DNA of 64,000 nucleotides from Vibrio tritonius (GCF_001547935.1 NZ_AP014635.1:2480001-2544000); one strand, 5' to 3'; counted from the stretch's first letter, positions 1 through 9,240 are shown. Notes: generated by a model not told the origin, from the letters alone. Made by a program: numbers and translations.

Positions 1-599
1 TGATGGTCAGCAAAACGAACGCGGTAAAGAACTGGATCACGTAAAACGATAAAAGAAGAAGCCATATCGATTTTTGCACGCAAACATGCCGTACCTTCAG
101 CAAAACCACCTGTACGCATTTTTTCAAACAACGCGAGGTTTTCTTCTACGCTACGGTCGCGGTATGGACTGTGTTTACCTGGTTCAGTTAATGAACCACG
201 GTACTCACGAATCTGCTCAGGACTTAGCTCTTCAACATACGCTAAGCCTTTGTTAATCAATTCAACTGCATATTCGTATAGCTTATCAAAGTAATCAGAA
301 GAGTAATGAGGCTCTCCAGACCATTCAAAGCCTAACCATTTTACATCTTGTTTAATCGACTCAACGTATTCGAGATCTTCTTTTTCTGGGTTAGTGTCAT
401 CAAAACGAAGGTTACACTGTCCCTGATAGTCCTGAGCAATACCAAAGTTCAAACAGATAGATTTAGCGTGCCCAATATGCAGATAACCATTTGGTTCTGG
501 TGGGAAACGAGTATGCACGCTATTGTGTTTACCATCCGCTAAATCTTTGTCGATGATTTGGCGAATGAAGTTCGATGGACGAGCCTCAGCTTCACTCAT
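1..599 (-). CDS. glnS: Glutaminyl-tRNA synthetase, N-terminal part (cut by window edge)
   Basis: This class I synthetase charges tRNA-Gln with glutamine in the cytoplasm. The 199 residues present run from a normal start through the [12 protein letters not shown] block, with the HIGH nucleotide-binding motif at residues 41-44, and then [10 protein letters not shown], both typical of GlnRS/GluRS. The start at 599 is preceded by GAGGTG at the right distance. The C-terminal two thirds lie beyond position 1. It is transcribed leftwards, in the same direction as nagE behind it but separated from it by a terminator. GlnRS rather than GluRS is supported by the N-terminal wording ([12 protein letters not shown]) and by the usual nag-gln neighbourhood. 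Confidence 0.95.
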   Translation of the reverse strand, partial: MSEAEARPSNFIRQIIDKDLADGKHNSVHTRFPPEPNGYLHIGHAKSICLNFGIAQDYQGQCNLRFDDTNPEKEDLEYVESIKQDVKWLGFEWSGEPHYSSDYFDKLYEYAVELINKGLAYVEELSPEQIREYRGSLTEPGKHSPYRDRSVEENLALFEKMRTGGFAEGTACLRAKIDMASSFIVLRDPVLYRVRFADH

Positions 600-797
600 C
601 TATAGCACCTCTAGTTTATTTAGTATTGTCAGTATGAAAAATTTCTTCGTGCGGTTTAGCCAATTTAACTGGCTTTCTACTCACATCAAAGATTATTGCA
701 GCTAATGATCCACAATTATGAAGTATTGCACAATAAAAAGTGCGGCTTTCTTATGATTATTTATCGTTACTGGTCGAATATCCTACATCCCAGCGAC

Positions 798-821
798 AAA
801 AAGCCCTCCAAAAGGAGGGCT
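798..821 (-). terminator. Rho-independent terminator of nagE
   Basis: An 8-bp perfect stem (AGCCCTCC / GGAGGGCT, AAAA loop) lies just after the nagE stop. On the minus strand it is followed by a run of five T. It ends the nagE transcript before glnS. Confidence 0.85.
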
Positions 822-843
822 GAATAGTATGCTTGATTGCTCG

Positions 844-2418
844 TTATGGCAATGTCACATTAGATAAGTCTTCATTTGGATCAATAGATTTCATCTCACC
901 AGCCACAATTTCAGCTAGTGGGCCAAGCACCACTTGAAGATTGTTATTACCTAATTTCACCACGCCCATCGCACCTAACGATTTCAATGTTTGTTCATCA
1001 ATAACGCTCATGTCGTTCACGGTCAAACGCAAGCGTGTAATACACGCATCGATATTTGCTAGGTTTTCATGGCCGCCAAGTGCTTTAAGATACTGTTTTG
1101 CTAAACCATCTTTGGACTGTTTAGCAACCGAAGCTGATGACTCCGATGCAGTATCATCTTCACGGCCTGGCGTTTTCAACTTAAATACTTTGATAGCAAA
1201 CGAGAACGTAACAAAGTAGATGAAGAAGAATACAATACCGATAACCAATAAAGTGACAGGCTTAGTCGCTAGACCCCAGTTAAGTACAAAGTCAATTAAA
1301 CCGGCTGAGAAACCAAATCCATCTAACGTGCCAAACATATTGGCGACCACGAGAGAAAGACCAGTAAACACAGCATGCAATGCATAGAGCGCTGGAGCTA
1401 AGAAAACAAATAGAAACTCTAGCGGCTCTGTAATACCCGTTAGGAACGCACAGAAAGCCACAGAAAATAACACACCACCCACTTGGCTGCGTTTCTCTGC
1501 TGGCGCTGCTAGATACATTGCCAATGCCGCACCAGGCAGACCAAACATCATTACAGGGAAGAAACCATTCATGAATTTACCAGCACTTAAATCACCGCCA
1601 AAGAAGCGGTTTAAGTCACCGGTTTTCACGGTTTCGGTCACTTGATTCACCACAGCGGTCACTTCTGGCGTCACGACATTATTAAATTGGAAAGTATGTT
1701 CCTGACCAGCCACTAGCGATTTCGCCAACGTTGGGTCTACACACAACTTAGTCAATGCTGGTAGCGCCTGCCCCATTGAATGAGCACCAGAAACCAACAC
1801 TTCCTGACAGCTGCCCATACCAAACCAGAAATAAGAGTTCAGTACATGGTGTAATCCCACCGGAATCAAGGCTCGGTTTAACAAGCCGTATGCAAACTCA
1901 CCAATAGAACCAGAGTTAGCGATACCATGCGCCAAACTGTCTAGACCCGACTGAATGCTAGGCCAAATTTGTCCCAAAATTGCACCCGCGATAACAGAAA
2001 ACACCCCTGCCACGATAGGCACTAAACGTTTACCAGAGAAAAAGGCTAACCATTCAGGCAGGCGAGTATTATGAAAAGCGTTATAAGAGTGACCAGCAAT
2101 GATACCGGCAAAAATACCACCAAAGAACGACATATTGATCGTGCTATCAATGGTTTTAGTCGTGGCTGTCAATACAAAATACGCAACGGCACCAGCAATG
2201 CCAGCGGCACCAGCACCATCAACAGACAAACCAACAGCAATCCCCAAACCAAATAATAGAGGAAGATTTTCAAAAATAGCCCCACCAGCAGCTGCCATAA
2301 ATGGGATATCTAACAGATCTCCCTGTCCTAATCGCAGCAATAAGGCGGCAACGGGTAAAGTGGCGATCGGCAGCATTAACGCCTTACCCAACTTTTGTGC
2401 ATAACCTAAAACGTTCAC
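844..2418 (-). CDS. nagE: N-acetylglucosamine PTS permease, EIIC-EIIB
   Basis: This inner-membrane PTS permease takes up and phosphorylates N-acetylglucosamine, delivering GlcNAc-6-P to NagA. A hydrophobic EIIC domain (about residues 1-380) is followed by an EIIB domain with the phosphorylated cysteine in ACITRLRL (Cys459). The protein is 524 residues and stops after EIIB. E. coli NagE is near 650 because it carries a fused EIIA, so this one must borrow EIIA from Crr, encoded at 30631. I chose the GTG at 2418 because GGAG lies just upstream and the protein then begins VNVLGYAQKLGKAL as the family does. An upstream in-frame ATG at 2490 would add 24 unconserved residues. The gene is divergent from nagA across a shared control region. 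Confidence 0.93.
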   Translation of the reverse strand: MNVLGYAQKLGKALMLPIATLPVAALLLRLGQGDLLDIPFMAAAGGAIFENLPLLFGLGIAVGLSVDGAGAAGIAGAVAYFVLTATTKTIDSTINMSFFGGIFAGIIAGHSYNAFHNTRLPEWLAFFSGKRLVPIVAGVFSVIAGAILGQIWPSIQSGLDSLAHGIANSGSIGEFAYGLLNRALIPVGLHHVLNSYFWFGMGSCQEVLVSGAHSMGQALPALTKLCVDPTLAKSLVAGQEHTFQFNNVVTPEVTAVVNQVTETVKTGDLNRFFGGDLSAGKFMNGFFPVMMFGLPGAALAMYLAAPAEKRSQVGGVLFSVAFCAFLTGITEPLEFLFVFLAPALYALHAVFTGLSLVVANMFGTLDGFGFSAGLIDFVLNWGLATKPVTLLVIGIVFFFIYFVTFSFAIKVFKLKTPGREDDTASESSASVAKQSKDGLAKQYLKALGGHENLANIDACITRLRLTVNDMSVIDEQTLKSLGAMGVVKLGNNNLQVVLGPLAEIVAGEMKSIDPNEDLSNVTLP

Positions 2419-2553
2419 GTGTTGTTCTCCAGTTTGATTTCCGTATCGTAAGTTCTTTATGTGTAATGTATTGTGACTTTTTTTAGTCATTCAATTTAGT
2501 TATCGCCAGTGTATTCAGTTACGCTAACTAGGCAAACAATCAGCCCCACTTCT

Positions 2554-2569
2554 TGTGACATCAATCACC
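2554..2569. promoter_or_regulatory. CRP-cAMP binding site
   Basis: TGTGA-CATCAA-TCACC matches the CRP consensus TGTGA-N6-TCACA in nine of ten core positions. It lies between nagE and nagA, where catabolite control of amino-sugar uptake is expected. Confidence 0.7.
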
Positions 2570-2613
2570 AAAATATGCTGAACTTGTGTTACAAATAGTG
2601 ACATACCCGAAAC

Positions 2614-2633
2614 TTATTTTACATTATGAAATA
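2614..2633. promoter_or_regulatory. Candidate NagC operator
   Basis: TTATTTTACATTATGAAATA has the AT-rich dyad (TATTTT...GAAATA) typical of ROK-family NagC/Mlc operators. It sits midway between the divergent nagE and nagA genes, and nagC is the gene after nagA. The symmetry is imperfect. Confidence 0.5.
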
Positions 2634-2937
2634 TGATAGTTTCGCGCTATGATAGGAGAGGTATTTTGTTGGTAAATCACCCGATTTTAGGTGATAAAAA
2701 CATCAAAAGAATGCGTTTTTATAACATCTTTTTGGTTAGATGTTTCCTGCTTGATAACATTAGGTTATAACGTTAGCTAGATGATGAGGGCGAGAAAATA
2801 AGTTTCTCTTCGACTCTCGACATCTCACAACCAAAAAGCTGTGTTTTACACTGAGTGGTATGCGTCGAGCTGATCGGATAAATCAGCCCCTTGCGACATG
2901 TCTCAGCGAGAATTATGAGATATTTAAGGATTTGAAG

Positions 2938-4077
2938 ATGAAGTACGCGTTGGTTAACGGCATTATTTATACTGGCTATGATAGATTAACCCAACATGCA
3001 GTGGTGATTAATAATGACAGCATTACTCAAATATGCGCTCAACAAGACTTGCCAGCAGATATTGACCAGATTGACGTCAAAGGAGCAATTGTTGCTCCCG
3101 GTTTTATCGACTTGCAACTGAATGGTTGTGGCGGAGTGATGTTTAATGATGATATTTCAACTCATGCTCTGGATGTCATGCATAATGCCAACCTGAAATC
3201 CGGCTGTACCAGCTTCTTGCCGACCTTTATCACTTCATCCGACGCCGATATGCTCAAAGCCATAGAGGAAACTCGTCAATATATGGCTGAACATCCAAAC
3301 CAAGTGTTAGGTTTGCATCTAGAAGGCCCTTATCTCAACCCCGAGAAGAAAGGCATTCACAATATCGATTACGTGCGTACTTCTGACCAAACAATGATCG
3401 ACACAATCTGCGCCAACCACGATGTGATTGCCAAAGTGACCATGGCACCGGAGGTCAATGACCATAAGCACATTAAACAACTTGCTGAAACAGGCATCGT
3501 AGTCTCACTTGGACACACCAACTGTACCTACCAACAAGCCAGAGCTGGTTTTGCCTCAGGAATGACGTTTGCAACGCATCTTTTTAATGCGATGTCCTCG
3601 ATTGCGGGTCGTGAGCCGGGTGCTGTTGGTGCTGTTTATGACTCTCCTGATATCTACACAGGCATTATCGCAGATGGTTTCCATGTCGATTATGCAAACA
3701 TCCGAATTGCGAAGAAAATCAAACAAGATAAGCTTATATTAGTGACCGATGCCACAGCTCCCGCAGGCGCTGAAATGGATTACTTTATTTTTGTAGGTAA
3801 GAAAGTATATTACCGAGATGGTAAGTGTGTTGATGAACATGGCACACTTGGTGGTTCAGCGCTCACCATGATTCAAGCGGTGAAAAATGCAGTTGAACAC
3901 GTAGGGATCGCTTTAGATGAAGCTTTGCGGATGGCAACACTCTATCCCGCCAGAGCGATGAAACTTGATCATAAACTGGGCAAACTCGCACCAGACACCA
4001 TCGCTAACCTCGCGATTTTCGATCAAGACTTTCAGGTTCAAGCGACAATAGTTAACGGTAAGTATGAGCAAATTTAG
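2938..4077 (+). CDS. nagA: N-acetylglucosamine-6-phosphate deacetylase
   Basis: This cytoplasmic enzyme converts GlcNAc-6-P to glucosamine-6-P and acetate, the first committed step after NagE. The family's metal and catalytic residues are all visible: Glu129 in [10 protein letters not shown], His193 in SLGHTN, His214 in ATHLFNAM, and the catalytic Asp271 in VTDATAPAG. The length of 379 residues is normal. I chose the ATG at 2938 because AAGGA lies about 10 bases upstream and the protein then begins [13 protein letters not shown]. An in-frame ATG at 2860 would add 26 unrelated residues. nagC follows after two bases, so they form an operon. No nagB (deaminase) is present in the window. Confidence 0.95.
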   Translation: MKYALVNGIIYTGYDRLTQHAVVINNDSITQICAQQDLPADIDQIDVKGAIVAPGFIDLQLNGCGGVMFNDDISTHALDVMHNANLKSGCTSFLPTFITSSDADMLKAIEETRQYMAEHPNQVLGLHLEGPYLNPEKKGIHNIDYVRTSDQTMIDTICANHDVIAKVTMAPEVNDHKHIKQLAETGIVVSLGHTNCTYQQARAGFASGMTFATHLFNAMSSIAGREPGAVGAVYDSPDIYTGIIADGFHVDYANIRIAKKIKQDKLILVTDATAPAGAEMDYFIFVGKKVYYRDGKCVDEHGTLGGSALTMIQAVKNAVEHVGIALDEALRMATLYPARAMKLDHKLGKLAPDTIANLAIFDQDFQVQATIVNGKYEQI

Positions 4078-4079
4078 TC

Positions 4080-5294
4080 ATGAATGGCGGACAAATCGGC
4101 AACGTAGATCTTGTAAAACAATTAAATAGCGCAGCGGTATATCGCTTAATTGATCAACAAGGACCCATTTCTCGAATTCAAGTTGCCGATGTTAGTCAAC
4201 TGGCACCGGCGAGTGTCACCAAAATCACTCGCCAACTGCTAGAGCGTGGTCTGATAAAAGAAGTAGCGCAACAGGCATCTACCGGCGGCAGGCGTGCAAT
4301 TTCGTTAGAAACAGAAACCAAGCCTTTCCACTCTGTTGCAGTACGTCTTGGGCGTGACTATATCCAATTGGGGCTTTACGATCTTAGCGGTAATGAGCTT
4401 TCTTCTTCAAATCAGGACTTCCCCTATTCTGATCAACATCAATTGGTCGAAGGGCTGATTCAATTTATTGATCAGTTTATTGAACATCATCAATCACAAA
4501 TTCAACAGTTAATCGCCATTGGTATTGCCCTACCAGGATTGGTCAACCCAGAAAGCGGCGTGGTTGAATATATGCCTCACGTTGATGTAGATACCATGGC
4601 AATTGGTGATACCGTTCGTGACCATTTTCAGGTCGAGTGTTTTGTGGGTAACGATGTAAGAGGTATGGCTTTAGCAGAGCATTACTTTGGTGCGAGCCAA
4701 GATTGCCAAGATTCGATCTTGATCAGTGTTCATCGTGGCGCAGGCGCAGGAATCATTGTCAATGGGCAAGTGTTCCTTGGCCATAATCGTAATGTTGGGG
4801 AGATTGGTCATATACAGATCGATCCCCTCGGAGAACAGTGTCAATGCGGTAACTTTGGCTGTTTAGAAACCGTCGCGGCAAACCCTGCCATCGTCCGCTT
4901 AGTCAAGAAACGAGTTGCTCAAGGCTATCCAACATCGTTAGCTGATGAACCCAAGATCACCATCGATACCATTTGTGAACACGCTTTAGCCGGTGATGAA
5001 CTGGCAAGCCAAGCACTAATCAAAGTGGGTAACTATCTTGGTAAAGCAGTCGCCATTACCGTTAATCTATTCAACCCACAAAAAATTGTAATTGCAGGTC
5101 AAATTACCCAAGCTCAAGAACTGATTTTCCCAGCCATCTACCGTAACGTGGCCAATCAATCGCTTGGTGTATTCCATCGTCAATTACCCATTGTTGTTTC
5201 ACAAATAGATAAACAACCGACCTTGAGTGCGTTTGCAATGATCAAACGTGCGATGCTAAATGGCGTACTACTCCAAAAGCTACTGGAAAATTAA
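4080..5294 (+). CDS. nagC: ROK-family transcriptional repressor of amino-sugar genes
   Basis: NagC binds DNA in the absence of GlcNAc-6-P and represses nag genes. The 404-residue protein has an N-terminal winged helix (about 16-66, with SVTKITRQLLERGLI as the recognition part), then a ROK sugar-kinase-like fold. The ROK zinc site is intact: EIGHIQ at 241-246 and the CQCGNFGC cysteines at 254, 256 and 261. It starts two bases after nagA. Mlc is the close paralogue, but coupling to nagA makes NagC the better call. Its own operator is probably at 2614-2633. Confidence 0.93.
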   Translation: MNGGQIGNVDLVKQLNSAAVYRLIDQQGPISRIQVADVSQLAPASVTKITRQLLERGLIKEVAQQASTGGRRAISLETETKPFHSVAVRLGRDYIQLGLYDLSGNELSSSNQDFPYSDQHQLVEGLIQFIDQFIEHHQSQIQQLIAIGIALPGLVNPESGVVEYMPHVDVDTMAIGDTVRDHFQVECFVGNDVRGMALAEHYFGASQDCQDSILISVHRGAGAGIIVNGQVFLGHNRNVGEIGHIQIDPLGEQCQCGNFGCLETVAANPAIVRLVKKRVAQGYPTSLADEPKITIDTICEHALAGDELASQALIKVGNYLGKAVAITVNLFNPQKIVIAGQITQAQELIFPAIYRNVANQSLGVFHRQLPIVVSQIDKQPTLSAFAMIKRAMLNGVLLQKLLEN

Positions 5295-5310
5295 CGTATC
5301 AGCTCACCTT

Positions 5311-5346
5311 TCCGGTTTCATCTTCACGCTAAAGGATGAAACCGGA
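5311..5346. terminator. Stem-loop after nagC
   Basis: A perfect 12-bp stem, TCCGGTTTCATC pairing with GATGAAACCGGA around a 12-base loop, starts 17 bases after the nagC stop. A T-run (CACTTTTTCTC) comes only about 11 bases later, so it may be a transcript-end hairpin rather than a textbook intrinsic terminator. Confidence 0.55.
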
Positions 5347-5383
5347 GAAAGTTGCCACTTTTTCTCTCGTAATTACACTATTC

Positions 5384-5556
5384 TATACTCAAATGACTTT
5401 AAGATGCAGAATTCAGGGCTTCATCAACGAGCACAGATCAAGCTCAATTACACAGGTAATGGTCATTTCCTTTCAACGTAATTGGGCGCAAAAATGAGCT
5501 TATCGATGAGCGATTACATTCAGGCTAAAACAGTATCTTGAGGTTACTTGTGTATA
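5384..5556 (+). repeat. MITE-like inverted-repeat element, full copy
   Basis: The 173-base element is bounded by imperfect 26-base inverted ends (19 of 26 match): TATACTCAAATGACTTTAAG at the left, and the reverse complement of CTTGAGGTTACTTGTGTATA at the right. There is no reading frame of note. Parts recur at 7249-7280, 22920-22989 and 38317-38363. From memory, sequences with ends like CAAGTAACCTCAAGATGC are scattered through many Vibrio genomes. Its right end lies only 27 bases before the ATG of the next gene. Confidence 0.65.
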
Positions 5557-5583
5557 TAACATAAAACAGTGAATTCATCGTCT

Positions 5584-7164
5584 ATGGAACTCATATTTAT
5601 CTCCTGTGCTTTTGTGGCTGGTTTTATCGCCTTGCGCTGTCATTTACCACCTTTAGTTGGCTTTTTAATTACTGGCTTTGCCCTCCATGCTTTCGGTTAC
5701 TCACCGAATCAAACCCTAATCAACCTAGCCGATTTAGGGGTCACACTGTTGTTGTTTTCTATAGGCTTAAAGCTCGATATAAAAATGTTGCTTGCCAAGG
5801 AGATTTGGGCCAGTGCCACCCTACATAACTTATCATGTACTCTATTTTTCTCTATGGCATTGGCCGGGCTACAATATCTTGGACTAGATAGCTTAGCAGG
5901 GTTGAATTTCTACCAGCTTATGTTGATTGGCTTTGCCCTTTCTTTTTCTAGTACGGTGTTTGCCGTCAAATCACTACAAGAGAAAGGTGAAATGCATGCC
6001 ACCTACGGTATGCTGGCAATCGGCATATTGGTGATGCAAGACATCTTTGCGGTTATTTTTCTCTCCGCATCAACCGGAAAAGTCCCAGACTTATACGCTT
6101 TAGCACTGTTTTTATTGCCTTTAGCAAGACCTCTATTTTATAAATTGCTCGATTGGGTCGGCCATGGTGAAATGCTGGTTCTGTTCGGTATATTCGTCGC
6201 ATTGGTACTCGGTGGTGGGCTCTTCGAAAGTGTTGGTTTAAAAGCGGATTTAGGCGCAATCGTCGTCGGTATGCTACTTTCAGGACACAGTAAAGCCTCT
6301 GAACTATCCAAATCTTTATTCAATCTGAAAGAGCTATTTTTGGTTTGCTTCTTCCTTAACATTGGCTTAGCGGCACAAGTTTCTGTAACCGGTGGTTTAC
6401 TTGCTTTGTTACTGATTCTTCTGCTGCCTTTTAAAGGCGCACTCTACTTTTGGATGTTAAGACCACACCGCTTCCGTACACGCACCACTTTATTAGCTTC
6501 TTTAAGCTTACTGAACTATAGCGAGTTTGGCCTGATTGTCGCTGGACTTGCTTATCACCAAGGTTGGTTGCCTGCCGATATTCTTGTCGCTCTCGCTATG
6601 GCCATCCCTCTTTCTTTTGTTATCTCTGCACCTGTCGTACGAAAAAGTAACCAAATCTATCAAAAATCAGCCCCTTGGATTCATTCACCTGTTGCAGATG
6701 CGCTCAATCCGAGAGATCGTTTAATCAGCGCAGGGAATGCTCAAGTGATCATATTTGGTATGGGCCGGATCGGCACCGGTGCCTACGATGAAATTCACTC
6801 CCGTTTTGGCAAAGTTTGCTTAGGCATAGAACTGAAAGAAGAAGCCGCTCAGCAGCATAGAGATGAGGGCCGCAACGTGATTACAGGTGATGCCACCGAT
6901 CCAGACTTTTGGGAACGTATTCTTGATACCGAACGCGTTAAGTTAGTACTGCTTGCCATGCCTCATAACCAAGCGAATAAGATCGCTTTATCGCTACTTA
7001 AACAGCATGACTACACGGGACAAATCGCTGCCATTGCTGAATATCAAGACCAAAAAGACGATTTACTTGCAAGTGGCGCTCATGCTGCTTTCAATATTTA
7101 CAGTGAAGCAGGAACAGGTTTTGCCCGACATGTTTGTCAGCAGCTAAAACCGCACTTCGATTAA
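5584..7164 (+). CDS. CPA2-family cation:proton antiporter with RCK domain (KefB/KefC type)
   Basis: This is a probable monovalent cation/H+ antiporter or K+ efflux system of the inner membrane. The first ~380 residues form a run of hydrophobic segments with CPA2 wording (LPPLVGFLITGF, LADLGVTLLLFSIGLKLD). A cytosolic TrkA-N/RCK nucleotide-binding domain follows, with the Rossmann motif VIIFGMGRIGTG near residue 390. I prefer the ATG at 5584 (526 residues); an in-frame GTG at 5569 adds five. Neither has a clear ribosome site. It stands alone between two traces of the MITE-like repeat, so its promoter region may have been reshaped by insertion. Ion specificity cannot be read from sequence. Confidence 0.8.
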   Translation: MELIFISCAFVAGFIALRCHLPPLVGFLITGFALHAFGYSPNQTLINLADLGVTLLLFSIGLKLDIKMLLAKEIWASATLHNLSCTLFFSMALAGLQYLGLDSLAGLNFYQLMLIGFALSFSSTVFAVKSLQEKGEMHATYGMLAIGILVMQDIFAVIFLSASTGKVPDLYALALFLLPLARPLFYKLLDWVGHGEMLVLFGIFVALVLGGGLFESVGLKADLGAIVVGMLLSGHSKASELSKSLFNLKELFLVCFFLNIGLAAQVSVTGGLLALLLILLLPFKGALYFWMLRPHRFRTRTTLLASLSLLNYSEFGLIVAGLAYHQGWLPADILVALAMAIPLSFVISAPVVRKSNQIYQKSAPWIHSPVADALNPRDRLISAGNAQVIIFGMGRIGTGAYDEIHSRFGKVCLGIELKEEAAQQHRDEGRNVITGDATDPDFWERILDTERVKLVLLAMPHNQANKIALSLLKQHDYTGQIAAIAEYQDQKDDLLASGAHAAFNIYSEAGTGFARHVCQQLKPHFD

Positions 7165-7248
7165 CTATAAAGCAGCGTTACTCGTTTTCTACGTAAGAAT
7201 AACGAGATATTCAAATCAGTGCCTTGTCCAAGATTGAGTACATGCGCG

Positions 7249-7280
7249 CTGAAACAGCATCTTGAGATTACTTAGCTATA
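7249..7280 (+). repeat. Solo end of the MITE-like repeat
   Basis: CTGAAACAGCATCTTGAGAT and the following TTACTTAGCTATA match the right end of the element at 5384-5556 (AAAACAGTATCTTGAGGTTACTTGTGTATA). No opposite end is recognisable nearby, so this looks like a remnant. Confidence 0.5.
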
Positions 7281-7305
7281 CATACTTAACTCTCTGAAGA
7301 AAAAT

Positions 7306-7333
7306 AAAAAAGGGGTCATTGACCCCTTTTTTA
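7306..7333 (+). terminator. Rho-independent terminator
   Basis: GGGGTC-ATT-GACCCC is flanked by A6 and T6, giving a strong hairpin with a U-tract on either strand. It ends the antiporter transcript. Confidence 0.85.
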
Positions 7334-7512
7334 TCGTTTTTTGCTAGTTTTTTCACCCACACTTAAACACCATTCACAAAAACAACTATTAAATTAAATT
7401 TCATTCACCATAACTCACTTTATATAAATTATTACCTATTTATCGGTTGCTTTTTTTAATTAGAGTGGCAAATTGAAGTCATCGGAAGAAATCAAGTAAG
7501 TAAGGAAGTCGT

Positions 7513-9177
7513 ATGTGTTCTATCTTTGGCATTCTAGACATAAAAAGTGACGCAGCTGAGTTGCGCCCTGTCGCGTTAGAAATGTCTAAAAAACTTCGCC
7601 ACCGTGGCCCAGACTGGTCAGGTATTTATTCATCTGAACGAGCTATCCTAGCTCATGAACGCCTTGCGATCGTAGGTCTAAATAGTGGCGCTCAACCCCT
7701 GTTCAGCCCTGATAGAAAACTAATCCTTGCTGTTAATGGCGAAATCTATAACCACAAAGAAATTCGTGCCCGTTACGAAGGAAAATACGAATTCCAAACT
7801 GAATCAGATTGTGAAGTCATCTTGGCTCTTTATCGTGATAAAGGGGCCGACCTTCTTGAAGAGCTAAACGGCATTTTTGCATTCGTGCTGTACGATGAAG
7901 AAAAAGACGAGTATCTCGTTGGCCGTGACCATATCGGCATCATTCCTTTATACCAAGGTCATGACGAACACGGTAACTACTATGTTGCTTCAGAAATGAA
8001 AGCGCTTGTTCCAGTGTGTAAATCTATTAGCGAGTTTCCTCCAGGTTCTTTCTACCGCTCTGGAGATGCAAAACCTCAGCGTTATTACGTACGTGACTGG
8101 TTCGAATACAATGCAGTGAGAGATAACCTCACATCAAAAGAGGAGCTAACCGAAGCACTAGAAGCAGCCGTTAAACGCCAGCTAATGACTGACGTACCAT
8201 ACGGTGTTTTGCTTTCTGGCGGTCTAGATTCATCAATTACGTCTGCTATTGCCAAACGTTTCGCTGCAATGCGTATTGAAGATGATGAAAAGTCAGCAGC
8301 TTGGTGGCCTCAATTACACTCATTTGCGATCGGTTTAGAAGGTGCTCCTGATTTGAAAGCGGCACGTGAAGTGGCAGATCAGATCGGTACAGTTCACCAT
8401 GAAATGACTTACAGCATCCAAGAAGGGTTAGATGCGATTCGCGATGTGATCTACCACATTGAAACTTATGATGTGACCACTATTCGCGCTTCAACCCCAA
8501 TGTTTTTGATGGGTCGTAAGATCAAAGCAATGGGCATCAAAATGGTGCTTTCTGGCGAAGGGGCAGATGAGATCTTTGGTGGATACTTATACTTCCATAA
8601 AGCACCTAACGCACAAGAGTTCCATGAAGAGACTGTACGTAAACTGCTTGCACTGAACTTGTTCGACTGTGCTCGTGCTAACAAATCACTCGCCGCTTGG
8701 GGGGTTGAAGGTCGCGTACCATTCCTAGACAAAGAGTTTATCGATGTTGCAATGCGTCTAAACCCTAAAGACAAAATGTGTGGTAATGGCAAAATGGAAA
8801 AACACATTCTTCGTGAGTGTTTTGAGCAATATTTACCGGAATCTATTGCATGGCGTCAAAAAGAGCAGTTTTCTGATGGTGTAGGTTACGGTTGGATTGA
8901 CACCTTAAAAGCCACCGCTGAAGCAAAAGTGTCAGACCAGCAAATGGAAACTGCAAAATTCCGTTTCCCATACAACACTCCAACCACTAAAGAAGGCTAT
9001 GTGTATCGAGAAATTTTTGAGGAATTATTCCCTCTTGAATCCGCTGCACACTGTGTTCCTGGTGGCCCATCAGTTGCTTGTTCTTCTGCTAAAGCAGTGG
9101 AGTGGGACGAGTCATTTAAAAACTGTATCGACCCATCAGGTCGCGCAGTGAAAGCGGTTCACCACGAAGCTTACTAA
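7513..9177 (+). CDS. asnB: Asparagine synthetase B, glutamine-hydrolysing
   Basis: It makes asparagine from aspartate, ATP and glutamine in the cytosol. The N-terminal class II glutaminase has its nucleophile exposed as Cys2 (MCSIFGILD), with the RHRGPDWSG motif near residue 31. The C-terminal synthetase domain has the PP-loop SGGLDSS at 235-241 and SGEGADEIFGGY further on. The length of 554 residues matches AsnB. The start is fixed by the need for Cys2 after Met1, with AAGGAAG just upstream. It is monocistronic between two terminators. Confidence 0.96.
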   Translation: MCSIFGILDIKSDAAELRPVALEMSKKLRHRGPDWSGIYSSERAILAHERLAIVGLNSGAQPLFSPDRKLILAVNGEIYNHKEIRARYEGKYEFQTESDCEVILALYRDKGADLLEELNGIFAFVLYDEEKDEYLVGRDHIGIIPLYQGHDEHGNYYVASEMKALVPVCKSISEFPPGSFYRSGDAKPQRYYVRDWFEYNAVRDNLTSKEELTEALEAAVKRQLMTDVPYGVLLSGGLDSSITSAIAKRFAAMRIEDDEKSAAWWPQLHSFAIGLEGAPDLKAAREVADQIGTVHHEMTYSIQEGLDAIRDVIYHIETYDVTTIRASTPMFLMGRKIKAMGIKMVLSGEGADEIFGGYLYFHKAPNAQEFHEETVRKLLALNLFDCARANKSLAAWGVEGRVPFLDKEFIDVAMRLNPKDKMCGNGKMEKHILRECFEQYLPESIAWRQKEQFSDGVGYGWIDTLKATAEAKVSDQQMETAKFRFPYNTPTTKEGYVYREIFEELFPLESAAHCVPGGPSVACSSAKAVEWDESFKNCIDPSGRAVKAVHHEAY

Positions 9178-9206
9178 TAGGTAAACAGCACTCAACATCA
9201 AATAGC

Positions 9207-9234
9207 AAAAAGGTGCCTTTCGGCACCTTTTTAT
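9207..9234. terminator. Bidirectional terminator between asnB and rfaH
   Basis: AAAAAGGTGCC-TTTC-GGCACCTTTTT: a seven-bp GC-rich core with A and T tracts on both sides serves the convergent asnB and rfaH genes. Confidence 0.88.
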
Positions 9235-9240
9235 TGGCTG

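Larger units (their letters stand above)
2419..2937. promoter_or_regulatory. Divergent nagE / nagA control region with long nagA leader
   Basis: These 519 bases hold no convincing gene. From left to right there is a CRP-type site (2554-2569), a NagC-like palindrome (2614-2633), and then about 290 bases of AT-rich leader before nagA with several small inverted repeats, for example AACATCT/AGATGTT near 2725-2750 and GCTGAT/ATCAGC near 2869-2888. The leader is longer than a simple promoter needs, so post-transcriptional control of nagA is possible, but I recognise no known riboswitch. Confidence 0.6.
7165..7512. other. Intergenic region: repeat end, terminator, asnB leader
   Basis: No gene is visible. 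It contains a solo repeat end (7249-7280), a bidirectional-looking terminator (7306-7333) and an AT-rich asnB upstream stretch in which I could not assign a promoter with confidence. Confidence 0.6.

Noticed and set aside
941..1219. Antisense open frame inside nagE, and similar shadow frames in htpG, ligA, ptsI and others
   Set aside because: They follow the codon pattern of the real gene on the other strand, lack ribosome sites and show no recognisable domains.
2419..2490. Longer NagE with 24 extra N-terminal residues
   Set aside because: The extension is unlike relatives, and the GTG at 2418 has a proper ribosome site.
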